Source: Desulfovibrio sp. JY
GTDB taxonomy: Bacteria > Desulfobacterota > Desulfovibrionia > Desulfovibrionales > Desulfovibrionaceae
Direction: 5' to 3'
Assembly (NCBI GenBank): GCA_021730285.1
Contig: CP082962.1
Location: forward strand, 2,108,001 to 2,172,000
DNA length: 64,000 bases
Each line of letters starts with the position of its first letter. The stretch's first letter is position 1. This document shows positions 27,735 through 35,797 of the stretch, piece by piece. Both the position numbers and the translations under genes were made by a program. The notes under the pieces were generated by a model that was not told where the DNA came from, did no database searches, and saw nothing but the letters and a program-made list of their open reading frames with translations.

Positions 27735-29096
27735 ATGATGCGACGCCTTGTCCTGACTGATTTCATGGCCCATGCGCACACGGTTTTCGAATTCGCGCCC
27801 GGGCTTACCGTGCTCACCGGCCCCAACAACACCGGCAAATCCGCCGTGGTCGAGGGACTGCGCTGTCTGGCCCAGAACCCGACCCCGCGCCACTGCATCC
27901 GCCATGGCGCCCGCGAGGCCCGGGTGTCGGCGGAATTCGACGACGGCACGGTGGTCACCTGGGTGCGCCGGCCCAAGTATGCCCTTTACGAGCTGACCCG
28001 TCCGGGCGCTAAGGAGCCGGAAGTCTACGCCAAGTTCGGCCGCACGCCGCCCGAGGACATCCTGGACGTGCTGCGGCTGTCCCCGGTCCCCATCGAGGGC
28101 GGCGACCCCGTGGACGTGCATATCGGCAACCAGCGCGAACCGGTTTTTCTGCTCAACCAGCCGGGCTCGGCGCTTTCCGGATTTTTCGCCGCCTCCACCG
28201 AGGCCGCCCACCTGATCGCCATGCAGAACCTGCTGACCGATCGGACGCGCAAGGCCAAGACCGAGAAAAACCGGCTGGACAAGGAACTGGCGTCCCTGGC
28301 CGCTTCGCTGGACACGCTTTCCCCGCTGCCGGAACTGGAGTTGCGCCTGGAGCAGGCAGTTGCGGCGGAAGGCGACATCGCCGGCAGGGAGCGGGAGGCG
28401 TCGGGCCTTGCCGACTGGCTGGCGAGGCGTCGCGAACTGGCCGGGAGCATCGACCGATGCGAAAGGTCCGGCCGGGCGCTTTCCCGGCTGACCGGCCCGC
28501 CGGAGCTTACGCCGACCGCGCCCTTGGCCGGGCTTGTGGCCGCCCGGGAAACGCTGGCCCGGCGCATGGACCGGGCCGGACGTCGTGGCGGGGCGCTGGC
28601 CTCCCTGGCCGCGCCGCCGGCGCTTGTCGATACGGCCGGGCTGGCCGGGCGGGTCCGGGATTTGGTGGCGCTCCGTGGGGCGCTTGCCCGCACCGAAAAA
28701 AAGGCGGCCGCCGTGGCCGGGCTTGCGCCGCCCGGGGAACTGGCCGATGTGGCCGGACTCGGCGCGCTGGTGCAAGATTTGAAAGGCGTGCGGGACGGGT
28801 TGCGCTCCCTGGGCGGTCGGGCGAAAATTCTGTCACGTCTTTCCGGGCCGCCGGAAACGGCCGACCTCGCGCCCCTGGCCGCTTTGGCCGCCTCGCTCCA
28901 GGCGGCCCGGCGGGCCGTTTCCACGGCCAGGACCGCCGCCGTGGCCAAGGCCCGGGCGTTGGAAGAGCTGACGAGCCGCATCGCCGACAGGCTGGCCGCG
29001 CTCGGCTCCTGCCCCTTGTGCGGCGGCGCGCTGACCCCGGATGATTTTCTGGGCGCGGGACATGCCCACGAGACGAAGCCGGAGGGCGCGTCATGA
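27735..29096 (+). CDS. Rad50/SbcC-like ATPase N-terminal half with zinc-hook motif
   Basis: About 453 residues. A Walker A GPNNTGKSAVVEGL near residue 30 within an SMC/Rad50-type N-lobe (MRRLVLTDFMAHAHTVFEFAPGLTVLTGPNN), then a Leu/Ala/Arg-rich coiled coil from about 160, ending in CPLCGG near residue 434, the zinc-hook signature of Rad50/SbcC. The protein stops about 20 residues after the hook, so the second coiled coil, signature motif and Walker B of a full Rad50 are missing. The ribosome site is poor; ATG 27735 or 27738 or TTG 27723 are possible. The stop overlaps the nuclease gene start (ATGA). Confidence 0.75.
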   Translation: MMRRLVLTDFMAHAHTVFEFAPGLTVLTGPNNTGKSAVVEGLRCLAQNPTPRHCIRHGAREARVSAEFDDGTVVTWVRRPKYALYELTRPGAKEPEVYAKFGRTPPEDILDVLRLSPVPIEGGDPVDVHIGNQREPVFLLNQPGSALSGFFAASTEAAHLIAMQNLLTDRTRKAKTEKNRLDKELASLAASLDTLSPLPELELRLEQAVAAEGDIAGREREASGLADWLARRRELAGSIDRCERSGRALSRLTGPPELTPTAPLAGLVAARETLARRMDRAGRRGGALASLAAPPALVDTAGLAGRVRDLVALRGALARTEKKAAAVAGLAPPGELADVAGLGALVQDLKGVRDGLRSLGGRAKILSRLSGPPETADLAPLAALAASLQAARRAVSTARTAAVAKARALEELTSRIADRLAALGSCPLCGGALTPDDFLGAGHAHETKPEGAS

Positions 29097-30040
29097 ATCT
29101 GCCCACCATCGAGGCCACGGGGCTTTTGTGCATCCCCGATCCGCACATTGCCGCAACGCCCCCCATGCAGCGCCTGGAATCCTACATGGACGACGTGCTG
29201 CAAAAGCTTGCCGCCTGTCTGGACCATGCCGTCCGGGAGAAGCTCGTGCCGGTGATCCTCGGCGACCTGTTCCACTGGCCGCGCGAGAACCCGAACACAC
29301 TGATCGTGGCGCTTATCGAGCTTTTCCGGCCGCACCATCCCTTTGTCCTGGTCGGCAACCACGACAAGTACCAGGCGCGCTTTACGCCCGACACGTCCCT
29401 GGCCGTGCTGCGCGCGGCGGACGTGGTCACGGTGCTCGACGCGCCGGGGCTGTTTTTGCGCCTCGTCACCCCCACGGGCCCGGCCGTCGTCGGCGCGTCG
29501 CCCGACGGTTCGCCGCTGCCCGCCGCCGTCGAAAAGGAGGCCGGGGAGACGAGCGTGTGGCTCACCCACCATGGCATCGGCTTTCCCGACGCCGAGGACC
29601 GCCATGTGCGCATCCACGAAATCGCCGGCCTGGACTGGGTCATAAACGGCCACCTGCACCGGCCGCACCCCACGGTCGTTTCCGGGGCCACCCGCTGGGC
29701 CAACCCCGGCAACATCACGCGCCTCAAATTCACGCGCAAAGCCATGACCCGGGTGCCGGCGGCCTCGGTCTGGCGGCCGGGCGCGGACGACCTGGAACAC
29801 TGGCCCGTGCCGTACCGCCCCTTTGCCGAGGTGTTTCCGGATCAGGAATTCCCGCCCGAGGAGGCTGCCTCGCCGGAGTACAAGTCCCGTTTTCTGGAAG
29901 GGCTGTCCCGGCTGGCCTGGCGGCGCACCCGCGAGGGGGCGGGGCTCGGGGAATTCCTGCGCGCCAATCTCAACCCCGAAAGCCCGGAGACGGAAGTCAT
30001 CTGGGAACTTTACCGCGAGGTCACCCATGCCGGCAAATAA
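29093..30040 (+). CDS. Metallophosphoesterase, SbcD/Mre11-like
   Basis: 315 residues with a calcineurin-like phosphoesterase core: DPH near residue 16, GDLFHWPREN (57-66), GNHDK (near 88), THHGIGF and GHLHRPHP (near 185), the order of metal ligands in Mre11/SbcD nucleases. The C-terminal third has little similarity to SbcD and may be the partner-binding part. It is translationally coupled to the Walker A gene upstream and overlaps the small coiled-coil gene downstream, so the three probably act as one DNA-processing complex (inference). Confidence 0.82.
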   Translation: MNLPTIEATGLLCIPDPHIAATPPMQRLESYMDDVLQKLAACLDHAVREKLVPVILGDLFHWPRENPNTLIVALIELFRPHHPFVLVGNHDKYQARFTPDTSLAVLRAADVVTVLDAPGLFLRLVTPTGPAVVGASPDGSPLPAAVEKEAGETSVWLTHHGIGFPDAEDRHVRIHEIAGLDWVINGHLHRPHPTVVSGATRWANPGNITRLKFTRKAMTRVPAASVWRPGADDLEHWPVPYRPFAEVFPDQEFPPEEAASPEYKSRFLEGLSRLAWRRTREGAGLGEFLRANLNPESPETEVIWELYREVTHAGK

Positions 30041-30344
30041 CCGTGCCGCAAACGACGCCGACGCGCATCTCGAGCGCGAACTGGCGGGACTCAAGGCCCA
30101 GTACGAACGCCTGCGCGACGACAAGGTCCGCGCCGAACAGGACCTGACCCATCTGCAAGGCCAGCTGGCCGAGCTTTCCGCCCGGGCCAAGGCCGAATAC
30201 GGCACGTCCGATCCGGCCGAGTTGGAAGCGCTTCTGGCCCAAAAACGTGAGGAGAACGGCAAGCTCGTGGCCGCCTACCGGGAACACATCGCGGCCGTGC
30301 GCCGCGACCTGGAAGCGGTGGAAAACGCCTTCGGCGGGGAGTAG
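30027..30344 (+). CDS. Small coiled-coil protein of the Rad50/Mre11-like gene set
   Basis: 105 residues, almost entirely coiled coil (HLERELAGLKAQYERLRDD, AEQDLTHLQGQLAELSARA, AAYREHIAAVRRDLEAVEN). It overlaps the nuclease gene by 14 bases and has GAGGT ahead of ATG 30027. No catalytic motif. It could supply the coiled-coil segment missing from the split Rad50-like ATPase or act as a structural linker; that is inference from context alone. Confidence 0.65.
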   Translation: MPANNRAANDADAHLERELAGLKAQYERLRDDKVRAEQDLTHLQGQLAELSARAKAEYGTSDPAELEALLAQKREENGKLVAAYREHIAAVRRDLEAVENAFGGE

Positions 30345-30352
30345 GGCGGGGC

Positions 30353-31453
30353 TTATTCCTCTTCTTCGTCGTTGCCGGCGATCCACTGCTTGCGGCGGAA
30401 ATAAATGGCCATGCCGGCGACCGTGGCCACCATGAACCCGATCAGGGCGTACACGCCCCAGTCCGTGGATTTAAACGGCAGGTTGTCGAAATTCATGCCG
30501 TAAAAGCCGACCAGGAAATTGAGCGGCAAAAAGATCGTGGCCACAAGCGTCAGGTACTGGCCCACGGCGTTCATGCGCAGCTCCGCCTTGGTCATGGACA
30601 GGCCGACCATTTCCGAGAGCATCTCGCGCAACGTCTCCACCGCGTCGAGCACCTGATACACGTCCTGGCGGATGTCGTTCCATAAAAGCGCGGCCACGGC
30701 ATCGGCCTCGTCGGTTTCGCCTGGGCCGTCGGGCCGCGTGCGGCTGAGCATCTCCCGAAGCGGCCAAAGGGAGCGGTGCAAAAACAGCACCTCCCGCTTG
30801 AGCCGGTAGGTTTCGGTCAGGGTGTCGCCCCCGCCCGCGCCGGAGAGCACCTGCTGTTCCAGCTCCTCGATGTCTTCGGCCAGCCGCCCGAGCGTCAGGA
30901 TGTATTCGTCCAGGGCCGCGGCGATCAGCGCATGGACAAGTTGTTCGCGTCCCCGCCGGGCCGGTTTGCAGCCGCCCTTTTCCAGGCGCGCCGCCAGGGC
31001 GTCCCACAAATTGGCCTCGCGCTCCTGAAACGTCAGCACGAAGCCGTCGCCCGAGGCCAGACACACCTGCTCGGCCAAAACCCGCTTGTCCGCCTCGTCG
31101 TAGCCCAGAAGCCGCAGCAGGATGAACACGATGGATTCGTATTCCTCGATCGCCGGGCGATGCCCCGTGTCCAGGATGTCGTCCACCAGCAGCGGATGCA
31201 GCCCGAACCGTTTGGCCACGGCGCGCACGAACGCCTCGTCATGCACCCCGATGACCCGCACCCAGTGGACCCTGCCCGGCTCGAGCACAGGCTCGTCCCC
31301 GGTCAGGGCGTCGTAGCGGCGGACGGTAACGGACGCGGCGTCATAGGCGTAGACCATGACGCAGGGCGCAAACGTCGGCCGCGCCGGAAAGGCGTTTTCG
31401 CCAGTGGCAAGCCCGCCGGCTCCCCGGGACCGTTTCTTGAAGCGCTCCAGCAT
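30353..31453 (-). CDS. corA: CorA-type magnesium/cobalt transporter
   Basis: 366 residues. Large cytoplasmic N-domain with helical funnel (RLAEDIEELEQQVLSGAG, LKREVLFLHRSLWPLREML), then two C-terminal membrane helices. The selectivity loop signature YGMNF is present just after the first helix (LPLNFLVGFYGMNFDNLPF), as in homopentameric CorA channels. An acidic C-terminal tail (NDEEEE) is unusual. GGGAGG lies six bases before ATG 31453; a second ATG two codons upstream touches the ribosome site and is less likely. It is convergent with the coiled-coil gene, with only eight bases between them. Confidence 0.92.
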   Translation of the reverse strand: MLERFKKRSRGAGGLATGENAFPARPTFAPCVMVYAYDAASVTVRRYDALTGDEPVLEPGRVHWVRVIGVHDEAFVRAVAKRFGLHPLLVDDILDTGHRPAIEEYESIVFILLRLLGYDEADKRVLAEQVCLASGDGFVLTFQEREANLWDALAARLEKGGCKPARRGREQLVHALIAAALDEYILTLGRLAEDIEELEQQVLSGAGGGDTLTETYRLKREVLFLHRSLWPLREMLSRTRPDGPGETDEADAVAALLWNDIRQDVYQVLDAVETLREMLSEMVGLSMTKAELRMNAVGQYLTLVATIFLPLNFLVGFYGMNFDNLPFKSTDWGVYALIGFMVATVAGMAIYFRRKQWIAGNDEEEE

Positions 31454-31505
31454 GCCCATCCTCCCGCGGTCGTGGGTTGTGGCCGCAAGGGCGGCTTTTT
31501 CCGTC

Positions 31506-32423
31506 TTAGCCGGCCAGGCTCGTTCCGGGCAAGCCCCCGGTCGGCAGCTTTTCCCGCGTAAGCGCCAGCCAGGCCCGGGCCGCCGGGGAAAGCCGCGCCC
31601 CCTTGCGCCACACGAGCGCCGCCTGCCAGCGCAGGTCCGTCTCGTCGACCAGCACCGCCGTCAGCGGTGAAAGGGGCCGGCCCTCGGTCAATATGCGCGG
31701 CAAAAGCGCCACCCCGAGCCCCGAGGCCACGAGCGCGATGATGAAATCCACCTGGCCGCTGCGGGCCACGGTCATGGGCTCGAAGCCACGGGCCCGGCAG
31801 GCCGCCTCGATGCGGGCGTTTAGGGCGAAACCCTGCTCGAAAAGGATCATGGGCGCGGAAGCGAACCGGGCCAGGCGCACCGTCTTGCGGCCGGCCAGGG
31901 GATGGTCGGACCAGAGCAGCGCCATCATCGGGTCGTCGCGCACGAGCTGCCAGTCGAAGGCGTCCGGCACGGGCAAAAGCGACACGGCCAGCTCCACTTC
32001 GCCGGCCAGAAGCGCCTGCTCCAGCCGGGCGCTGCCCTGTTCCATGAGTTCGATTTCCACCCCGGGATGGCGGCTGCGGTATTCGGCGAAAAGCGGCGCG
32101 AAAAGCCTTGCGCTGCCGAAGATGGGCAGCCCCAGGCGCAGCCGGCCGGAGATGAGCCCCTTGAGGTCGGCCACCTCCGCCACCATGTGCTCGCTTTCAG
32201 CCAGCATGGCCACCGCCCGGGCGTAGACGATCTCCCCGGCCCCGGTCAGCCGCACCCCATTCCCCAGTCGTTCGAGCAGCGCCTCGCCCAATTCCTCCTC
32301 CAGCTGCCTGACAGCCTTGCTCACCGTGGACTGGGTGGAAAAAAGGGCGCGCGCCGCCCGGGTAAAGCCGCCCTGGCGCACGATCTCCACCAGGGCCCGC
32401 AGGTTGCGCAGTTCCATGCCCAT
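31506..32423 (-). CDS. LysR-family regulator, CidR-like by position
   Basis: 305 residues: N-terminal winged helix-turn-helix (LRNLRALVEIVRQGGFTRAARALFSTQSTVSKAVRQLEEELG) and a periplasmic-binding-like effector domain. It is divergent from the cidA/cidB-type genes 81 bases away, the arrangement of CidR, so control of that operon is likely. A perfect inverted repeat ATTCC-N5-GGAAT (32422-32436) overlaps the first ATG; a second ATG at 32417 is an alternative start. Effector unknown (acetate in the case of Bacillus/Staphylococcus homologues). Confidence 0.88.
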   Translation of the reverse strand: MGMELRNLRALVEIVRQGGFTRAARALFSTQSTVSKAVRQLEEELGEALLERLGNGVRLTGAGEIVYARAVAMLAESEHMVAEVADLKGLISGRLRLGLPIFGSARLFAPLFAEYRSRHPGVEIELMEQGSARLEQALLAGEVELAVSLLPVPDAFDWQLVRDDPMMALLWSDHPLAGRKTVRLARFASAPMILFEQGFALNARIEAACRARGFEPMTVARSGQVDFIIALVASGLGVALLPRILTEGRPLSPLTAVLVDETDLRWQAALVWRKGARLSPAARAWLALTREKLPTGGLPGTSLAG

Positions 32424-32436
32424 TCCAATACGGAAT
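32422..32436. promoter_or_regulatory. LysR-type T-N11-A inverted repeat, candidate CidR-like operator
   Basis: ATTCCAATACGGAAT is a perfect dyad with the T-N11-A form bound by LysR regulators. It lies in the divergent region and overlaps the regulator's first start codon, suiting autorepression plus control of the CidA/CidB genes. Confidence 0.5.
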
Positions 32437-32504
32437 AGGTTTTATTCTGACAATTCATTTCACAACTGACGCGGCCGTGCCTATCTCCAGACGAAGGAAA
32501 CGTC

Positions 32505-32909
32505 ATGAAACGAAAACCTGAAAATTGGCCCGGCAAAGTGGGGCTTTTCGTCCTGACCGTGGTCCAGGCCACGGCCCTGGTCGGGTTCTGGTGGGTGTGC
32601 GACCGGCTGGTGCGGATGGCCGGACTGCCGGTGCCGGCCGGCGTGGTGGGGATGCTCGCCATGATTGCGCTGCTGGCCCTGCACATCCTGCCGGTGCGCT
32701 GGTTCTCCCGGGGAGCCGGCGGGTTGCTCAACCATATGCTGCTTTTTTTCGTCCCGGCCTGCATCACCCTGCGCGACCATCCCGAGCTGGTCGGGGTGAC
32801 CGGGCTCAAGCTTCTGGCCGTCATCGTGGTCGGCATCGTCTCGGTCATGGTCGGCACGGCGCTGATCGTGGAACTGCATTTTCGCACGAGGTCCCGTCAT
32901 GTTCGCTGA
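32505..32909 (+). CDS. cidA: CidA/LrgA family holin-like protein
   Basis: 134 residues with four hydrophobic helices (about 12-30, 41-58, 71-90, 100-122) and the family segment PVPAGVVGMLAMIALL. CidA/LrgA proteins act as membrane partners of CidB/LrgB; in Gram-positive bacteria they influence murein hydrolase activity, and more recent work ties them to pyruvate or other small-molecule transport. GAAGGA precedes ATG 32505. It overlaps the CidB gene by 11 bases. Confidence 0.88.
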   Translation: MKRKPENWPGKVGLFVLTVVQATALVGFWWVCDRLVRMAGLPVPAGVVGMLAMIALLALHILPVRWFSRGAGGLLNHMLLFFVPACITLRDHPELVGVTGLKLLAVIVVGIVSVMVGTALIVELHFRTRSRHVR

Positions 32910-33591
32910 ACATCCCGCTATATTTTGGTTCACGGCCACCCTGGCCGCCTATGTCCTGTCGCGCATCGCCTACCATTACGTGAAGGCCTGGTGGACGTCG
33001 CCGCTGCTTCTGGCCTGCGTGCTGTGCCTGGGGCTGACCGTCGTCCTGCACGTGAGCTACCGCGAGTACATGCGCGGCGGGCAGTGGCTGCTCATGCTGC
33101 TCGGGCCGACCACGGTGGCCTTTGCCTTGCCGATTTACGAGCAAAGGGCGCTCTTGCGCCGCCATTGGCCGCCGCTGGCCATGGGGGTGTTTTTCGGCTG
33201 CCTGCTGGCTTTCGGCGGGTCCTGGCTGCTTTCCGGCCTGCTCGGGCTGCCCGAGGGGATGCGGCTTTCGGTGCTGCCGCGCTCGGTCACCACGCCCTTT
33301 GCCATGGCCTTTGCCAAGGAAGTCGGCGGCGCGCCGGATTTGGCCGCCGTGTGCGTCATCGTCACGGGCGTTTTGGGCGCGTCGTTTGGCGGCATGATCC
33401 TGAAGATCCTGCCCCTGCGCTCGGCCCTGGCACGGGGGGCCATGCTCGGCATGGGGGCGCACGGCGCGGGCGTGGCCCGGGCCCGGGAGATCGGCGACGA
33501 GGAAGGGGCCGTGGCCGGTCTGGTCATGATCCTGGCCGGCGTCACCTGCGCGCTCATCGGCCCGGCCGTGGCCATGCTCGGCACGGTGTAG
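32899..33591 (+). CDS. cidB: CidB/LrgB family membrane protein
   Basis: 230 residues, about six to seven membrane helices. Family landmarks: LLGPTTVAFALPIYEQ, LPRSVTTPFAMAFAKEVGG, and the C-terminal LGMGAHGAGVARAREIGDEEG. It forms a two-gene unit with CidA, under probable control of the divergent LysR regulator. Length and motifs are complete. Confidence 0.9.
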   Translation: MFAEHPAIFWFTATLAAYVLSRIAYHYVKAWWTSPLLLACVLCLGLTVVLHVSYREYMRGGQWLLMLLGPTTVAFALPIYEQRALLRRHWPPLAMGVFFGCLLAFGGSWLLSGLLGLPEGMRLSVLPRSVTTPFAMAFAKEVGGAPDLAAVCVIVTGVLGASFGGMILKILPLRSALARGAMLGMGAHGAGVARAREIGDEEGAVAGLVMILAGVTCALIGPAVAMLGTV

Positions 33592-33606
33592 GAAAGCCCG
33601 CAACGC

Positions 33607-34389
33607 CTAGGACAGGCGAATCACGCGATACCTGCCGGGCGGCACGCCCATGCGGCGGCGAAACTGGCGGGTAAGATGGCTCTGGTCGCAAAATCCGGCG
33701 GCCAGGGCCGCTTCGCAAAGCGCCTCCCCGTCCCCGATGCGCAAGGCGGCCAGGGCCACCCGCCGCGACAGGGCGTAGTCCAGAAGCGGCACCCCGAGAT
33801 CGCGCCGGAAGAGCCGCTCCAGATGATACGGGCTCACCCCGACAAGCCCGGCCAGATCGGCCACGGTGACGGGTTCGGCCGGGGCCGCGTCGATGATCGC
33901 CTTGACCCGGCGCGTGGCCGGATGGAGCGGCGGCAGGGGGGCGGGGCGCAAATCGAGGCGCGTCGCCAGGGCGCCGAAAAACGCCAGGGCCCGCGCATCC
34001 CCTTTCGAGACGGCCTCGGCCGTGGCCACAAGCAGCTCCGCCGCCTGCCGGTCGCTCCATACCCTGGGCCAGACCTCCACGGTCCCGCCGTTGCGCCGGC
34101 CGGGCGGAAAACAGGCGGCGGATGCCGCCAGCACCACATACGAATGGCCCGCGTCCCCGGCCGGGGCGCAGGCATGGGCCACGCCGGGCGGGATGACGAA
34201 CCCCTGGCCCGGCCCCGCCTCGAAGACCCCGCCGCCGGCCATGATGCGCCGCCCGCCGCCAAGGCACAGCCCGACCACGAGACGGGCGTGGGCATGGCGC
34301 ACGATATCCGCCGCCACACCCACGCCGCGGATGGCCTCGAGGCCCGGCGCGGCCGGATGTCGGGACACGCGAAGCGCGCTGTCCGGCAT
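33607..34389 (-). CDS. AraC-family transcriptional regulator
   Basis: 260 residues. An N-terminal cupin-type ligand domain (GGGRRIMAGGGVFEAGPGQGFVIPPGVAHAC) and a C-terminal double helix-turn-helix (VTVADLAGLVGVSPYHLERLFRRDLG, then CEAALAAGFCDQSHLTRQFRRRMGVPPGRYR). AAGGGAG precedes ATG 34389. It is followed upstream on the same strand by a cupin gene (34431-34823) 41 bases away, so the two are probably co-transcribed. The ligand is unknown. Confidence 0.92.
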   Translation of the reverse strand: MPDSALRVSRHPAAPGLEAIRGVGVAADIVRHAHARLVVGLCLGGGRRIMAGGGVFEAGPGQGFVIPPGVAHACAPAGDAGHSYVVLAASAACFPPGRRNGGTVEVWPRVWSDRQAAELLVATAEAVSKGDARALAFFGALATRLDLRPAPLPPLHPATRRVKAIIDAAPAEPVTVADLAGLVGVSPYHLERLFRRDLGVPLLDYALSRRVALAALRIGDGEALCEAALAAGFCDQSHLTRQFRRRMGVPPGRYRVIRLS

Positions 34390-34430
34390 GGCTGACTCCC
34401 TTGGCCGGAACCGTTCCCCGGCCGCCTCCG

Positions 34431-34823
34431 TCATAGCAGAGCCGGGAAGAACTTGGCAAAAAGGCACAGTCCCGCGTCCCCGGCCGTCACCTCGTGGGCG
34501 AGCCCCTTGGGGATGACCGCCACGACGCCCGGGCTGTACCGCGTCGCCGCGCCGTCGATGCCGGCCACCCCTTCCCCGGACACCACTTCGTGCAGCTCCC
34601 ACTGTCCCTCATGGATATGGGATTTGAGCGTCTTGCCCGGCGCGACGCGCACCAGATGGCAACTGAGCGCTCCGTCGGTGTCGGCCCCGGTGACCAGATG
34701 CTTGAGGCTCACCCCCTCGAAGGCGGGATGGGGATTCCAGGGCAGGTCGGCGGCATCTTTCGCGCCGCCCACGGTGACGATCTGTCGGCCCTCGGCCAGG
34801 GCGGAAACGGTATCCGTGTTCAT
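34431..34823 (-). CDS. Cupin-domain protein
   Basis: 130-residue single cupin barrel. Motif 1 resembles G(X)5HXH(X)nE: KSHIHEGQWELHEVVSGEG with H70/H72-type ligands and an E; motif 2 VVAVIPKGLAHEVTA. Small cytoplasmic cupins of this kind are often sugar- or metal-binding or act as ligand-binding accessories. It lies just upstream of the AraC regulator on the same strand, whose own sensor is also a cupin fold, suggesting a linked signal (inference). Confidence 0.82.
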   Translation of the reverse strand: MNTDTVSALAEGRQIVTVGGAKDAADLPWNPHPAFEGVSLKHLVTGADTDGALSCHLVRVAPGKTLKSHIHEGQWELHEVVSGEGVAGIDGAATRYSPGVVAVIPKGLAHEVTAGDAGLCLFAKFFPALL

Positions 34824-34912
34824 GGCAAAACCTCCGTTGCGTTTGACCGCACCCTGTCACGGGTCCGACCCGCCTTCTTGGACGATCTTGCCCCAAACAA
34901 TGCGAACTTCGC

Positions 34913-34941
34913 TTTACGCGGGACGGATGCCTTGGTATCCT
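34913..34941 (+). promoter_or_regulatory. Weak sigma-70-like promoter for the CBS-domain gene
   Basis: TTTACG, 17 bases, TATCCT, each matching four of six consensus positions; ends 41 bases before ATG 34982. Confidence 0.35.
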
Positions 34942-34981
34942 TAACGTACTTTTTTTCACAAGAAGGAGCCGCGACGCAAAC

Positions 34982-35443
34982 ATGGTCATCGCCGACATCA
35001 TGCGCACCACGCTCATCAAGGTCCGCCCGGAAGCGCCGGTCGGGAATGTGCTTATCTGGTATGGCGGCATGGGGCACATCTTTCGCAACACCTACGTGGT
35101 GGACGAGCGCGAGCGGCTGCTCGGCGTGGTCACCATCCACAATTTCCTTTCCATCATCGTGCCGCCGACCGTGAACCAGAAAGCCAAGGCCGGGCTGTTA
35201 GACGGCCGCGAGGAACTCCTCGACGCCCTGCGCCACAACATGGCCGCCATCTCCGACACCACCGTGGGCAGCCTCATGGATTCGGACTACCCCTTCGCCC
35301 ACCCCGACGACCTTTTCGTCATGGCCAATGAGTTGATCGTGGAAAAAGGCATCACCGCCTTGCCCGTCATCGATCCGAACGGGGTCCTCGTCGGCGAGAT
35401 CAGCCGGCGCATGATCCTGCATTTCCTGGTGAAAAACCTGTAA
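34982..35443 (+). CDS. Two-CBS-domain protein
   Basis: 153 residues consisting of a CBS pair: IADIMRTTLIKVRPEAPVGN and a second repeat beginning TTVGSLMDSDYPFAHPDD, ending GITALPVIDPNGVLVGEISRRMIL. Such stand-alone pairs bind adenine nucleotides or SAM and regulate partner proteins. The ribosome site (AAGGAG) is 15 bases from ATG, long but usable. It is followed ten bases on by the Cys-rich peptide gene. Partner unknown. Confidence 0.85.
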   Translation: MVIADIMRTTLIKVRPEAPVGNVLIWYGGMGHIFRNTYVVDERERLLGVVTIHNFLSIIVPPTVNQKAKAGLLDGREELLDALRHNMAAISDTTVGSLMDSDYPFAHPDDLFVMANELIVEKGITALPVIDPNGVLVGEISRRMILHFLVKNL

Positions 35444-35453
35444 GGATACACCC

Positions 35454-35636
35454 ATGCGACACTGCGCCCTCACCGTGGCCCTTGCCCTGGTCCTGGCTTG
35501 CTCGCTCTTCGCCCTGGCCAAGGCCGCCCCGGTCGAAACCTTCGCCGCCTACAGCGACCACGTCAAAACAGACCCCCAAAGCGCCGTGGGCTGCGGCTGC
35601 CCCGGCTGCTCCTGCATCGGTTGCAGCTGCGGGTAG
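35454..35636 (+). CDS. Secreted cysteine-rich small protein
   Basis: 60 residues: a Sec signal peptide (MRHCALTVALALVLACSLFALAKA), a short linker, and a C-terminal tail GCGCPGCSCIGCSCG with six cysteines spaced by one or two residues. AAGGAT lies seven bases before ATG 35454. The CxC/CxxC spacing is metallothionein-like. I know of no named family. It directly follows the CBS gene; a class C repeat follows the stop. Confidence 0.6.
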   Translation: MRHCALTVALALVLACSLFALAKAAPVETFAAYSDHVKTDPQSAVGCGCPGCSCIGCSCG

Positions 35637-35646
35637 AGGAGAAGAC

Positions 35647-35740
35647 CCAGGGGAGGCTCCGCCTCCCCTGGACCCCACCGGCAGGGGCGCTGCCCCTGCA
35701 CCCCGCCGAGGGGCCACGGGCCCCCCGGACCCCCCTTTAT
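35647..35740. repeat. Class C palindromic repeat cluster
   Basis: Hairpins CCAGGGGAGGCTCC/GCCTCCCCTGG and GCAGGGGCGC/TGCCCCTGC, then GCCCCCCGGACCCCCCTTT, the tail shared with the other class C copies and with class B. It lies between convergent genes. Confidence 0.8.
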
Positions 35741-35797
35741 TAGGGGACAGGGGAGGAGCGGGGGATGGTTTTTTGATGCGAGTGGGGGAAAAGAGGG

